Source: Scopulibacillus darangshiensis (GTDB lineage: Bacteria > Bacillota > Bacilli > Bacillales > Sporolactobacillaceae). From it: 50,804 bases of DNA. Shown here piece after piece: positions 17,793 through 25,861 of this stretch (positions within the stretch are counted from its first letter, which is position 1; the number at the start of each line of letters is the position of its first letter). A program made the position numbers and the translations under genes. The stretch lies in the NCBI RefSeq assembly GCF_004341035.1, contig NZ_SLXK01000017.1, positions 32,138 through 82,941 on the forward strand. Reading direction: 5' to 3'. The notes beneath the pieces were generated by a model that was given only the letters and a program-made list of their open reading frames with translations, did no database searches and was not told the origin of the DNA.

Positions 17793-17821
17793 ATTATATT
17801 AGGATGTGAAAACGCTGTCAA
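17793..17821 (-). promoter_or_regulatory. Consensus sigma-A promoter of the catabolic operon
   Basis: On the minus strand TTGACA (17821-17816) and TATAAT (17798-17793) are separated by 17 bp, a perfect match to consensus. The predicted transcription start is near 17786. It drives the 571-aa/M19-like/DUF3726/ALDH/IclR/BCCT genes. Confidence 0.85.
17807..17820. promoter_or_regulatory. cre site (CcpA) in the catabolic operon promoter
   Basis: TGAAAACGCTGTCA fits the cre consensus TGNAARCGNWWNCA fully. It overlaps the -35 box and spacer, so CcpA binding would block polymerase. This indicates carbon catabolite repression of the operon. Confidence 0.85.
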
Positions 17822-17927
17822 TGGGTTAATTGATAATTCCGAATCGTCTTGAATCAAAAATGACCAGAAAAAAACGGAGCGGTAGTATGTTAAAACAACA
17901 CGATAATTTTTTGACTTCATAACACCA

Positions 17928-17953
17928 AGCCCTCAGGTAATAACCTGAGGGCT
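17928..17953 (+). terminator. Orphan terminator
   Basis: An 11-bp perfect stem (AGCCCTCAGGT/ACCTGAGGGCT) around AATA, followed by GCTTTTTG on the plus strand. No plus-strand gene precedes it; only an 11-codon frame at about 17888 (ATG after GGAG) stands in front. The 17.82-18.36 kb interval otherwise holds this hairpin, the AAA ATPase relic and the nhaC terminator. Confidence 0.7.
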
Positions 17954-18029
17954 GCTTTTTGTCATTTGATACAACGCTCCTTAAAAGACAAACCAAATAC
18001 CTTTTGGAACAATCCATTTATACCTCGCT

Positions 18030-18225
18030 TAGAGAGGTTGCTGGAATAAGCCTTTTTTAGACAAACGTAAATATTTCTCTAAAATGGAATGGGAATCATA
18101 ATTTGAAAAGTTAAAGTTCAGGCTACCTCCCTTAGGGTTGAAGCCAAACTTAATGGCAATACCTTCTAGCAAAGTAGATTTCCCCATACCGTTATATAAG
18201 AATAAGTCGAAGTCAAATAAATTAA
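18030..18225 (-). pseudogene. Relic of an AAA-type ATPase (Walker A fragment)
   Basis: On the minus strand this stretch reads as about 65 codons. They contain NGMGKSTLLEGIAIKFGFNP, then GGSLNFNFSNYDSHSILEKY and LRLSKKG before a stop. This matches the N-terminal part of small AAA ATPases of the 'GENGSGKSTLLEAIA...GFNPEGGSKNFNF' type. No start codon is in place, the region before Walker A is degenerate, and everything after the first ~70 residues is missing. Confidence 0.75.
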
Positions 18226-18301
18226 AGAAGATTATTTAGTCAGTAAAATACAATAGTCAAAAACTCCAATTAAGAATTCTCCAACCAAAGCACTTAATTT
18301 T

Positions 18302-18340
18302 AAAAAGCCAATTATCCTAGCTTAAGATAATTGGCTTTTT
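18302..18340. terminator. Terminator of the xyl-nhaC operon
   Basis: AAAAAGCCAATTATC pairs perfectly with GATAATTGGCTTTTT over 15 bp, with A- and T-runs at the ends. It lies 18 bp after the nhaC stop (minus strand) and is bidirectional in form. Confidence 0.85.
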
Positions 18341-18357
18341 TGCATAGTTAAATATGT

Positions 18358-19842
18358 TCACGCACTTTCCTCCGCCCTTGCCTTCTCACTTTCTATCTCT
18401 ATTATCATCTGGGCTTGTTCGTCATGATTTAGTTTAGCAATCCCAAACCCTGTGAAGCCCCAGATGGTGGCAAAGATAATCCCGGTCCAGCATAAGACGG
18501 CCCATGGCAGATAGTCTAACGTCGCGACGCCGAGTGTTCCAGCCATGTAGGCGCCGGCTGCGGTCCAAGGCAAGATCGGCTCTATAATGGATGCTGAATC
18601 TTCAATGGTACGCCCTAGATTTTTCGGGTGTAATCCCCTTTTGATATAAGCTGCCCGCAACATTTCACCTGGCATTAGGATAGAAATTTGACCATTGCTT
18701 GTTACGCCGATCATTGTTAGTCCAGTAATGATCGTTGTGACGATAAGGCTCCCTGTTGAATGGACAAATTCCAGCATTTTATTAATGATCAAATCCAGTG
18801 ATTTTGTCACGGAAATCGTTCCAGCAAACGTGATGGCGCAAAAACAAATTAATAATGTTCCCATCATGGAATTCATGCCGCCGCGGTTTAATAATGTTGG
18901 AATATCCTCAATCACTTTGGAAGCGTCAAATCCCGGGATATGAACCATAGATAAATTAAAGCCATTTACCACTGAAGCAATGACATCGTGTAAGGTAAAG
19001 CCCTCGAATATTAAGCCGTTAGCCATCGCGAACAAGGAGGAAACCATCATGACGGGAATCGTCGGTTTCTTCAAAATTGACCCCAACAGTACAATAATAA
19101 TAGGAACAACAAGGAGCAGGTTCCAATTAAAAATGGCGTCCAATGTCCCCATAATGGTTACGACCTTTTCCGGTATGGCTGCCCCATTGTTCGTGCCACT
19201 TAATCCGGTGATAAAAAATACGGTTCCTGCTACAAGAAAAGATGGAAATGTCGTATAAAGCAAATGGGCGATATGTTCATACAAGTTGACTCCAGTGGAT
19301 AAGGCTGCAATATTCGTGGTATCGGATAACGGCGACAATTTATCACCGAAATAGGCTCCGGCAATAACCGCCCCGGCAACAGCCGCCAAGTTAGCATCCA
19401 TTCCAGCAGCTACTCCCATAAATGCCACACCAATTGTACCTGCTGACCCCCACGAGGTCCCTGTGCAAAGTGAAACAACAGATGTTACCAGAAAGGCTGT
19501 TATTAATAAAAATTGCGGATTAATGATTTTCAAGCCATAATAAATCATCATTGGGATCGTCCCGCCAACCATCCAGGCACCAATCATAAACCCTACCATG
19601 ATAAGAATGAGGATTGCAGGCATCGTTTTTGCTATTTTTTGCGAGACGGATTCCAAAATATCTTGATAAGAGTATCCTAGATAGATCGCTATAATTCCAG
19701 CAACAACGGCAGAAAAAATAATTAATGGTTCAGGGGGTAATTCAAAAAACACATAACCTAAGCATAATAATATCACCATCGTGATGATCGGTAATATTGC
19801 TAAAAACATTGTTGGCTGCTTGACTGTTTTCTGGGTTGACAT
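18358..19842 (-). CDS. nhaC: Na+/H+ antiporter NhaC family
   Basis: A protein of about 494 aa with 11-12 membrane helices. Family motifs are TSWGSAGTIGVAFMGVAAG near 130-150 and GAYFGDKLSPLSDTTNIAA near 165-185. It exchanges Na+ for H+ (or, in some relatives, malate/lactate) at the membrane. ATG 19842 is preferred because AGGAGGGG lies 8 bp upstream; the ATG at 19860 contributes to that site. It follows the MalY-type gene closely and would be co-transcribed with xylA-xylB, an unusual grouping. Confidence 0.9.
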   Translation of the reverse strand: MSTQKTVKQPTMFLAILPIITMVILLCLGYVFFELPPEPLIIFSAVVAGIIAIYLGYSYQDILESVSQKIAKTMPAILILIMVGFMIGAWMVGGTIPMMIYYGLKIINPQFLLITAFLVTSVVSLCTGTSWGSAGTIGVAFMGVAAGMDANLAAVAGAVIAGAYFGDKLSPLSDTTNIAALSTGVNLYEHIAHLLYTTFPSFLVAGTVFFITGLSGTNNGAAIPEKVVTIMGTLDAIFNWNLLLVVPIIIVLLGSILKKPTIPVMMVSSLFAMANGLIFEGFTLHDVIASVVNGFNLSMVHIPGFDASKVIEDIPTLLNRGGMNSMMGTLLICFCAITFAGTISVTKSLDLIINKMLEFVHSTGSLIVTTIITGLTMIGVTSNGQISILMPGEMLRAAYIKRGLHPKNLGRTIEDSASIIEPILPWTAAGAYMAGTLGVATLDYLPWAVLCWTGIIFATIWGFTGFGIAKLNHDEQAQMIIEIESEKARAEESA

Positions 19843-19856
19843 GATGATGCCCCTCC

Positions 19857-21035
19857 TCATTTTATTTTATCGACATGATACACGTGTGCGATGCGCCGCA
19901 ATCCCTCTTTTAATAGAACACGCGATGTCGCGACATTCACGCGGATAAATCCTTCATATGCTTTGCCAAATGAACTGCCAAAGCTCACATTGACCTTGGC
20001 CTCTTCTAAAATAAAATGTTTTAGATCGCTTTCATTAAAGCTCCAATTCCTGCAGTCTATCCACAATAAATAGGTGCCTTCAGGCTCAATGATGTTAAGG
20101 CCGGGCAACTGTTCTTTGAAAAATGACATTGCAAATGCAATATTTCCCCCGATGTAATCCCTTACATTTTCAAGCCACTCATCACACGCAGTATAAGCTG
20201 CTTCCAAGGCCGGAACCGCGAAGAATGTAGGATTATGAATCCCCGCTTGAATTAGCGTTTCTTTAAAATGTTGACGATAACGCTGATTGGGAATAATGAT
20301 ATTAGCAATTTCTAAGCTGGCTAAATTAAATGTTTTAGCCGGTGATGTGCAAATAATCGTCTGATCGGCAATCTGATGTGATAATTCAGCGATAAATGTA
20401 TGGTGATGCCCCTCATGGATAAAGTCAGCATGAATATCATCAGAAACTATTAGAACGTTATACCGGACACATAGTTCACCAAGCCGCATCAACTCCTCCC
20501 TTGTCCAAACCCTTCCGGTCGGATTATGAGGAGAGCAAAGCAACAGTAGTTTTACCCCCTCTTTCATTTTTTCTTCTATATCTTCAAAATCGATCTCATA
20601 GTGATAATTTTTATAGATAAGAGGGCTTTCTACAAGTGTTCGATGATTTACTGTCACTGCATTGGTAATCGGCATATAGGATGGCGTAAACGTCAGCACG
20701 TTATCTCCCTTATCAGTAAAATTTTGAATAATTAATGAAACAGCTTGTACAATCCGCGGGCAAAAGACAATCCATTCTGTTTCAATAGGCCAATTGTATT
20801 TTCGCCCAAACCAATGTTGAACGGCATCATAATAAGGTTGGTAAAGTTCTGTATAACCATAAACACCATGACACGCCATGTTTGCCAACTTATCAATCAA
20901 GTTCTGCGGCGCACGTAAATCCATGTCGGCGACGGATAAAGGAATGACATCTTGTCCATATTCCAATGCCATGCCATCCCACTTCGCTGAATTTGTATGA
21001 AACCGGTTCACGGCCTCGTCAAAGTAAGCTTTCAT
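19857..21035 (-). CDS. MalY/PatB-type PLP-dependent cystathionine beta-lyase / aminotransferase
   Basis: A 392-aa fold-type I PLP enzyme. Recognised parts are the N-terminal PLSVADMDLRAPQ segment, SPHNPTGRVW near 165, SDDIHADFIHEGH near 198-210 and the PLP lysine in SPAKTFNLA near 232. It is closest in pattern to MalY/PatB C-S lyases, which cleave cystathionine or cysteine-type conjugates. Its ATG overlaps the xylB stop (ATGA), so it is translationally coupled to xylulokinase. No sulfur-metabolism neighbour is visible; its role in a xylose operon is unexplained. Confidence 0.85.
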   Translation of the reverse strand: MKAYFDEAVNRFHTNSAKWDGMALEYGQDVIPLSVADMDLRAPQNLIDKLANMACHGVYGYTELYQPYYDAVQHWFGRKYNWPIETEWIVFCPRIVQAVSLIIQNFTDKGDNVLTFTPSYMPITNAVTVNHRTLVESPLIYKNYHYEIDFEDIEEKMKEGVKLLLLCSPHNPTGRVWTREELMRLGELCVRYNVLIVSDDIHADFIHEGHHHTFIAELSHQIADQTIICTSPAKTFNLASLEIANIIIPNQRYRQHFKETLIQAGIHNPTFFAVPALEAAYTACDEWLENVRDYIGGNIAFAMSFFKEQLPGLNIIEPEGTYLLWIDCRNWSFNESDLKHFILEEAKVNVSFGSSFGKAYEGFIRVNVATSRVLLKEGLRRIAHVYHVDKIK

Positions 21036-22531
21036 CGCTCTTCACTCTTTCCTTCTATGGCTTGCATCTCATTAAAGACATCTTTTAAAGACACATACAG
21101 TTTCTGAAATAAAGGATACATGCGTGAATAGATGGCATGGTTGCTTTCCTTCGGTTCATATATAACGTCGGTTGAGTCCATCGTCCCGCATGCTTCTTGC
21201 ACAGATTGATAAGCCCCGTCCCCAACCGCAGCCAGAATCGCTGCACCAATCGCCGGACCGCCTGGATCGTGCGCTGTTATCACCCGAACATTAAATAGAT
21301 CGGCCAGGATTTGCATCCATAATGGGCTTTTCGTCCCGCCGCCGATCACCTTCACTTGGCTGAAAGGGATGTGTAATTGTTTCAATATGTCAACCGACTC
21401 AAATAATGCAAATATGACCCCTTCTAATACAGCTCTCGTCATGTCAGCCCTTGTGTGTAATGGACTTAGTCCTGCAAACGTCCCCCTAGCATTAGGATCG
21501 TTATGGGGTGTGCGCTCACCAGAAAGATATGGCAGAAAATACAGCCCTTTGCTTCCTGCTGGGGCACCTTCCGCTTCGGCCAGCAGCGCATCAAAATTAC
21601 CATGCTGGACGTCTTCCACCCACCATTTCAATGAGGCGGCAGCCGATAACATGACGCCCATGATATGCCACTTCCCGCTCGCATCACAAAATGAGTGGAG
21701 GCGATTGCCCTTATCCACCGCATAGTGTTCTTGCGGTGAGAAAACGACACCTGATGTCCCGAGCGATACGAGGGTTGTGCCTTCATCGATAATCGCGCTC
21801 CCCACAGCGCCTGCAGCATTGTCTCCCGCTCCTGCCGCCACTTTCACACCCGTAGGCAACCCTGTTTCAACAGCAGCCTGTTCATTTACCGTACCGGCAA
21901 TCTCGTATGACTCATGCACGGTTGGAAGCATGCTCTCGCTAATCCCTAGAACATCAAGCATTTCTTTTGACCAGGTACGTTCTTTCACATTGAAGTAGAG
22001 GGTTCCAGATGCATCCGAAACATCTGTAAAACAGGCTCCTGTTAATTTATAACCGATATAATCCTTAGGAAGCATAAAAAACTGCGCTCTTTCGGCAACT
22101 TCAGGTTTGTGTTTCTTCAGCCAAAGGATTTTCGGCGCCGTAAAGCCCGTCAGAGCCATGTTTCCAGTATACTTTGTTAAAAGATCGCGCCCGATCACCT
22201 CGTTTAAATACTCACATTCCTCGTCCGTCCGCTGATCGTTCCAAAGGATCGCTGGTGTTAAGACATCACCCTTTTTATCCACTACAACCAAACCATGCAT
22301 CTGACCGCTGACACCAATCGCTTTTATATCAGCCGGTTCAATCCCTTCAGTCAGCTCCCGTAAACCTTCCGCAGTTGCCTGCCACCAATCTTCCGGATCC
22401 TGCTCACTCCATCCAGCTTGAGGGTGATGGATGGGATATTCCTTTGTCACTTGGCGTTCGGCCACACCAACCTTTTTCATAAAAATAAGCTTCACACCTG
22501 ATGTCCCTAGATCAATGCCAATGTAACCCAC
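21032..22531 (-). CDS. xylB: Xylulokinase
   Basis: A 499-aa FGGY-family kinase. The N-terminal IGIDLGTSGVKL phosphate loop, the SGQMHGLVVVD segment near 78-88, ILWNDQR near 100 and the C-terminal VIGGGTKSPLWMQILAD are all typical. It phosphorylates D-xylulose to xylulose 5-phosphate after XylA. The start is a GTG at 22531 preceded by AGGTGGTGA. It lies 34 bp after xylA and overlaps the MalY-type gene by 4 bp. Confidence 0.95.
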   Translation of the reverse strand: MGYIGIDLGTSGVKLIFMKKVGVAERQVTKEYPIHHPQAGWSEQDPEDWWQATAEGLRELTEGIEPADIKAIGVSGQMHGLVVVDKKGDVLTPAILWNDQRTDEECEYLNEVIGRDLLTKYTGNMALTGFTAPKILWLKKHKPEVAERAQFFMLPKDYIGYKLTGACFTDVSDASGTLYFNVKERTWSKEMLDVLGISESMLPTVHESYEIAGTVNEQAAVETGLPTGVKVAAGAGDNAAGAVGSAIIDEGTTLVSLGTSGVVFSPQEHYAVDKGNRLHSFCDASGKWHIMGVMLSAAASLKWWVEDVQHGNFDALLAEAEGAPAGSKGLYFLPYLSGERTPHNDPNARGTFAGLSPLHTRADMTRAVLEGVIFALFESVDILKQLHIPFSQVKVIGGGTKSPLWMQILADLFNVRVITAHDPGGPAIGAAILAAVGDGAYQSVQEACGTMDSTDVIYEPKESNHAIYSRMYPLFQKLYVSLKDVFNEMQAIEGKSEER

Positions 22532-22565
22532 GTTATCACCACCTGCCTGTGTCGATTCTTAAAAT

Positions 22566-23888
22566 TTATTCTGCATAAGCTTTCAACAAATATTGATTCA
22601 ACGTTGCCCTGATTCTTTCCAATTTGCCGGATTGATTTTTAATTTCAGTCAATCCTAGTGCATACTGCTCGAGCTTATGGAAGTCTGTTTTCCCTTCGAC
22701 AATGTCTAAACCAATGCCTTCTGTATAGCTCTTATAACGGTCCTCCACGACATGATCCAGGACTTTATCCTCTACCAATTGATGGGCAGCTTTTAACCCA
22801 ACCGCAAAGCTGTCCATCCCGGCGATATGGGCATCAACCAAATCTTCTGCCTCTAACGAACCCCTTCTTACTTTCGCATCGAAGTTCAAACCGCCTCGGC
22901 CTAAACCGCCGTTTTTGACAATTTCAACCATCGCGAGTGTTGCCGCGTATATATCTGTGGGAAATTCATCGGTATCCCAACCTAACAAAGGGTTGCCTTG
23001 GTTCGCATCGACCGAACCAAGCATATTGTGTATCCGGGCATAGTGAAGTTCATGTTCAAATGTGTGTCCTGCTAATGTGGCGTGGTTTGCCTCTATATTG
23101 AATTTAAAATCGTCTTGCAAACCGTAGTTTTGCAGAAAAGCATATCCTGTAGCAACATCAGCATCATATTGATGTGTTGTTGGCTCTTTTGGCTTTGGCT
23201 CAATAAGGAACTGAGCATCAAAACCGATTTCCTTCGCATAATCAACCGCCATATGGAAGAAACGGGCAAGGTTGTCCATTTCGAGTTTCATATCCGTGTT
23301 TAATAGTGTGTCGTAACCTTCACGGCCACCCCAAAAGACATAATTTTCAGCACCTAACTCTTTACCAATTTCCAGCCCTTTTTTCACTTTAGCTGCTGCG
23401 TAAGCGAACACATCTGCATTATTTGATGAGGCTGCCCCATGGACAAAGCGAGGATGTGTAAAGTTATTGACCGTATTCCAAAGCAATTTAGTTTTGCTGT
23501 CTTTCATATAATCTCTTATCATACTTACAATCGTATCTAAGTTTTGATAGGTTTCCTTTAAATTGCTGCCCTCAGGAGCAATATCGATATCATGGAAGCA
23601 GAAAAATGGAACACCCAATTTTTCAAATAACTCGAATGCTGCTTCCACACGGACTTTCGCCAAATCCATGCCTTTGTAGGCATTCCAAGGACGAATGGCA
23701 GTTCCCGCACCGAAAGGATCTGATAAATCTTCCGTAAATGTATGCCAGTAGGCGACACTAAAACGCAGCGTCTCTTCCATTGTTTTTCCGCCGATCTTCT
23801 CTTCGGGGTTGTAGAATTTAAAGGCATAAGGATTTGTCGATGCCGGACCTTCGTATTTAATTTTTTTGATATTCGGAAAATAGTTCAT
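22566..23888 (-). CDS. xylA: Xylose isomerase
   Basis: A 440-aa protein of full family length. Metal and catalytic motifs are [12 protein letters not shown] near 97-108, [16 protein letters not shown] near 229-244, [12 protein letters not shown] near 264-275 and WDTDEFPTD near 305-313. It converts D-xylose to D-xylulose. GGTGGAGGA precedes the ATG. It is the first gene of the leftward xylA-xylB-malY-type-nhaC operon, with cre and XylR sites upstream. Confidence 0.97.
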   Translation of the reverse strand: MNYFPNIKKIKYEGPASTNPYAFKFYNPEEKIGGKTMEETLRFSVAYWHTFTEDLSDPFGAGTAIRPWNAYKGMDLAKVRVEAAFELFEKLGVPFFCFHDIDIAPEGSNLKETYQNLDTIVSMIRDYMKDSKTKLLWNTVNNFTHPRFVHGAASSNNADVFAYAAAKVKKGLEIGKELGAENYVFWGGREGYDTLLNTDMKLEMDNLARFFHMAVDYAKEIGFDAQFLIEPKPKEPTTHQYDADVATGYAFLQNYGLQDDFKFNIEANHATLAGHTFEHELHYARIHNMLGSVDANQGNPLLGWDTDEFPTDIYAATLAMVEIVKNGGLGRGGLNFDAKVRRGSLEAEDLVDAHIAGMDSFAVGLKAAHQLVEDKVLDHVVEDRYKSYTEGIGLDIVEGKTDFHKLEQYALGLTEIKNQSGKLERIRATLNQYLLKAYAE

Positions 23889-23944
23889 AATATTAAATCC
23901 TCCACCGATAAAATGATGTTACAAATAATAAATTTAAAGAATTC

Positions 23945-23965
23945 TTTGTTTATCCTATAAACTAA
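23945..23965. promoter_or_regulatory. XylR operator (xylO)
   Basis: TTTGTTTAT and ATAAACTAA flank CCT and are complementary except at one position. On the minus strand it reads TTAGTTTAT...ATAAACAAA, close to the known Firmicute xylO. It lies at the transcription start of xylA, 57 bp before the start codon. Confidence 0.85.
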
Positions 23966-23994
23966 GTTTAGCTCCTCTATGAAAACGTTGTCAA
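23965..23994 (-). promoter_or_regulatory. xylA promoter
   Basis: On the minus strand TTGACA (23994-23989) is followed after 18 bp by TAAACT (23970-23965), a weaker -10. The xylO site starts directly downstream, so XylR would block initiation. Confidence 0.65.
23980..23993. promoter_or_regulatory. cre site (CcpA) at xylA
   Basis: TGAAAACGTTGTCA fits the cre consensus fully and overlaps the -35 box. It differs from the site at 17807-17820 in one base and holds the same position relative to TTGACA. Confidence 0.9.
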
Positions 23995-24134
23995 CTACAA
24001 ATGGCTATTTTATGATAATAAATGTATAATCAAATGTATAAATCTCGCAATTTGATACGCAACATAATTTATTCATTAAATTATCTTATTTATTAAACCG
24101 ACACTTTAACGCATGGCATAAGGGGAAATTGTCT

Positions 24135-25322
24135 ATGAAAACAATAAGGACTGGAGATCAAAATCTAGTAAAACAATTAAACAAATCCATCGTTTTTAAT
24201 TTTATTGAACACAAAGGGCCTGTATCCCGAGCCCAAATTTCCAAAGATACGGGATTAAATAAGGCAACGGTCTCAACAATGGCATCTGAGCTTATAAATG
24301 ATTCCTTCATATATGAAATTGGTGAAGGTCAATCAAGCGGCGGACGAAAGCCTGTAATGCTCTATTTCAATAACCATGCCGGTTATTCCATAGGCATCGA
24401 CTTGGGAGTCAATTACATTTTAGGCGTCTTGTCAGATTTAAGAGGCAATATTATCGAAGAAGAAACACGTTCATTGAATGATTCAAAATTAGACAATGTG
24501 ATCGGACATTTAACTGCAGTTATTGAAAGCCTGGTAAAAAAAGCACCCGTAAGCCCGTACGGTGTGATTGGCATTGGTATCGGTGTTCCCGGAAACGTCG
24601 ATAAAGATGATAAAATTCTGTTTGCTCCAAACCTTAATTGGAAACAAGTCGATTTAAAGCAAATCATTGAAAATAGGTTCCATATCCCAACAAAGATTGA
24701 TAATGAAGCTAATGCTGGCGCCCATGGTGAGCGCTTATATGGGGCAGGGAAAAATATCGCAAACTTAATTTATGTCAGTATCGGAATAGGTATTGGTACA
24801 GGCATTATTATTAATAATAATCTCTACACTGGCTCATCTGGTATATCAGGGGAATTGGGACATGTCACCATTGAAGCAAGCGGGAGAAAATGTCCATGCG
24901 GAAACCGCGGCTGCTGGGAATTATACGCTTCTGAAAAAGCGCTATTAACAGCTGCCGAGGAACAGCATTTATTGGAGAAGGATCATGCGGAAGGCTTGGA
25001 CTGCCTTATCAAGGAAGCTCAAATGGGAAACCCGGGCGTTTTGCAGCAACTAAATAGGTTGGGTGAATATATTGGCATCGGGTTAGTCAATATCGTAAAC
25101 ACATTCAATCCTGAAGTTGTCGTCATCGGCAACCGTATCGCCCGATTTAAACATTGGATCATCAATCCGATCACTCATATTCTTGAAGAGCGCCTTTCCC
25201 CTTATCATAAAAGTAATACCGAAATCCGATTTTCCGAACTCGGCAAACATTCCATTGCCATCGGCGCCGCCTCATTTTCAATTTCTAAGTTCTTAGAGGA
25301 TAAGAGGGTTTCGGTTCAGTGA
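24135..25322 (+). CDS. xylR: Xylose repressor XylR (ROK family)
   Basis: A 395-aa protein. The N-terminal winged helix (about 12-70: GPVSRAQISKDTGLNKATVSTM) is followed by a ROK domain with IGIDLGVNYILGVL near 85, GIGIGTGIIINN near 220 and the zinc-binding CPCGNRGCWE near 255. It represses the xyl genes when xylose is absent. ATG 24135 follows AAGGGG; a TTG at 24129 is less likely. It is divergent from xylA with the operator between them. Its promoter is not obvious. Confidence 0.93.
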   Translation: MKTIRTGDQNLVKQLNKSIVFNFIEHKGPVSRAQISKDTGLNKATVSTMASELINDSFIYEIGEGQSSGGRKPVMLYFNNHAGYSIGIDLGVNYILGVLSDLRGNIIEEETRSLNDSKLDNVIGHLTAVIESLVKKAPVSPYGVIGIGIGVPGNVDKDDKILFAPNLNWKQVDLKQIIENRFHIPTKIDNEANAGAHGERLYGAGKNIANLIYVSIGIGIGTGIIINNNLYTGSSGISGELGHVTIEASGRKCPCGNRGCWELYASEKALLTAAEEQHLLEKDHAEGLDCLIKEAQMGNPGVLQQLNRLGEYIGIGLVNIVNTFNPEVVVIGNRIARFKHWIINPITHILEERLSPYHKSNTEIRFSELGKHSIAIGAASFSISKFLEDKRVSVQ

Positions 25323-25368
25323 TGCTATAGGGCGCGGTTTGGCAGGAAAGCCTTAACAAACGTTGGAC

Positions 25369-25392
25369 TTAATTAAACGTTTGTTTAAAAAA
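25369..25392. repeat. Copy 2 of the AT-rich motif
   Basis: TTAATTAAACGTTTGTTTAA plus A-run, the partner of 4569-4591. It lies in the 326-bp gap between xylR and the GNAT relic, which otherwise holds hairpin copy A and a terminator. Confidence 0.5.
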
Positions 25393-25437
25393 TATATTAA
25401 AGGAAGTGCGTTCAAAGTCGGGGCTGCAAAAGGTATC

Positions 25438-25490
25438 ATAAGCTAAGGAGTTCATACAACACTTTTATGGTTGGATGGCTCCTATTATTA
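25438..25490. repeat. Hairpin element, copy A
   Basis: ATAAGCTAAGGAG followed by an imperfect stem (CATACAAC / GTTGGATG with one mismatch, AGGAG / CTCCT) and CTATTATTA. It is nearly identical to copy B at 26632-26683. Confidence 0.75.
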
Positions 25491-25598
25491 CATATCCCCG
25501 GCCGCTGCCCCAAGCTAAAAAAAGAAATAGCCCCCTGCCTGACTTAATATGCAACTGATGTTTTATACAAAAAAAGTTCTTTACTTTTTACAGACTAA

Positions 25599-25629
25599 AG
25601 CCGCATTCTTTCGTATAAAAAATGCGGCT
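25599..25629. terminator. Terminator of the GNAT relic
   Basis: AGCCGCATT (25599-25607) pairs with AATGCGGCT (25621-25629), 20 bp beyond the minus-strand stop of the acetyltransferase fragment. Confidence 0.7.
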
Positions 25630-25648
25630 GCTAAAAATAGTTGTTTAC

Positions 25649-25861
25649 TTATAGCTTGAATACTCCTCCATGTTGTGATTCAGACATGCCATGGTTAACA
25701 AATCCAACCTTTTCATAAAAAGTCACCAATTTCTGTTTACATGTTAACGTGATGCCTTCTCTTCCGTTTTCTTCTGTCAGCCCTTCCATTTTCTCAATCA
25801 AAACTTTTGCAATTCCTTGATTTCTAGCCTGTTTGGACACAGCTAATCCTAAAACACTCTG
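25649..25861 (-). pseudogene. 5'-truncated GNAT acetyltransferase
   Basis: About 70 codons of the C-terminal half of a GNAT enzyme remain: QSVLGLAVSKQARNQGIAK (the acetyl-CoA-binding R/QxxGxA region), then VLIEKMEGL, LTCKQKLVTFYEKVGFV and a normal stop and terminator. The N-terminal half is absent; homology ends where tandem array 3 begins at about 25861. An internal GTG could start a 63-aa product but it would lack half the fold, so I call it a pseudogene. Confidence 0.8.

Noticed and set aside
17888-17953. Leader peptide plus terminator as an attenuator
   Set aside because: The 11-codon frame has no repeated regulatory codon, there is no plus-strand gene downstream, and no alternative pairing was seen; more likely a relic.
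17826-18017. A 63-codon minus-strand frame
   Set aside because: It runs through the palindromic terminator at 17928-17953, has cysteine-rich random composition and no ribosome site.
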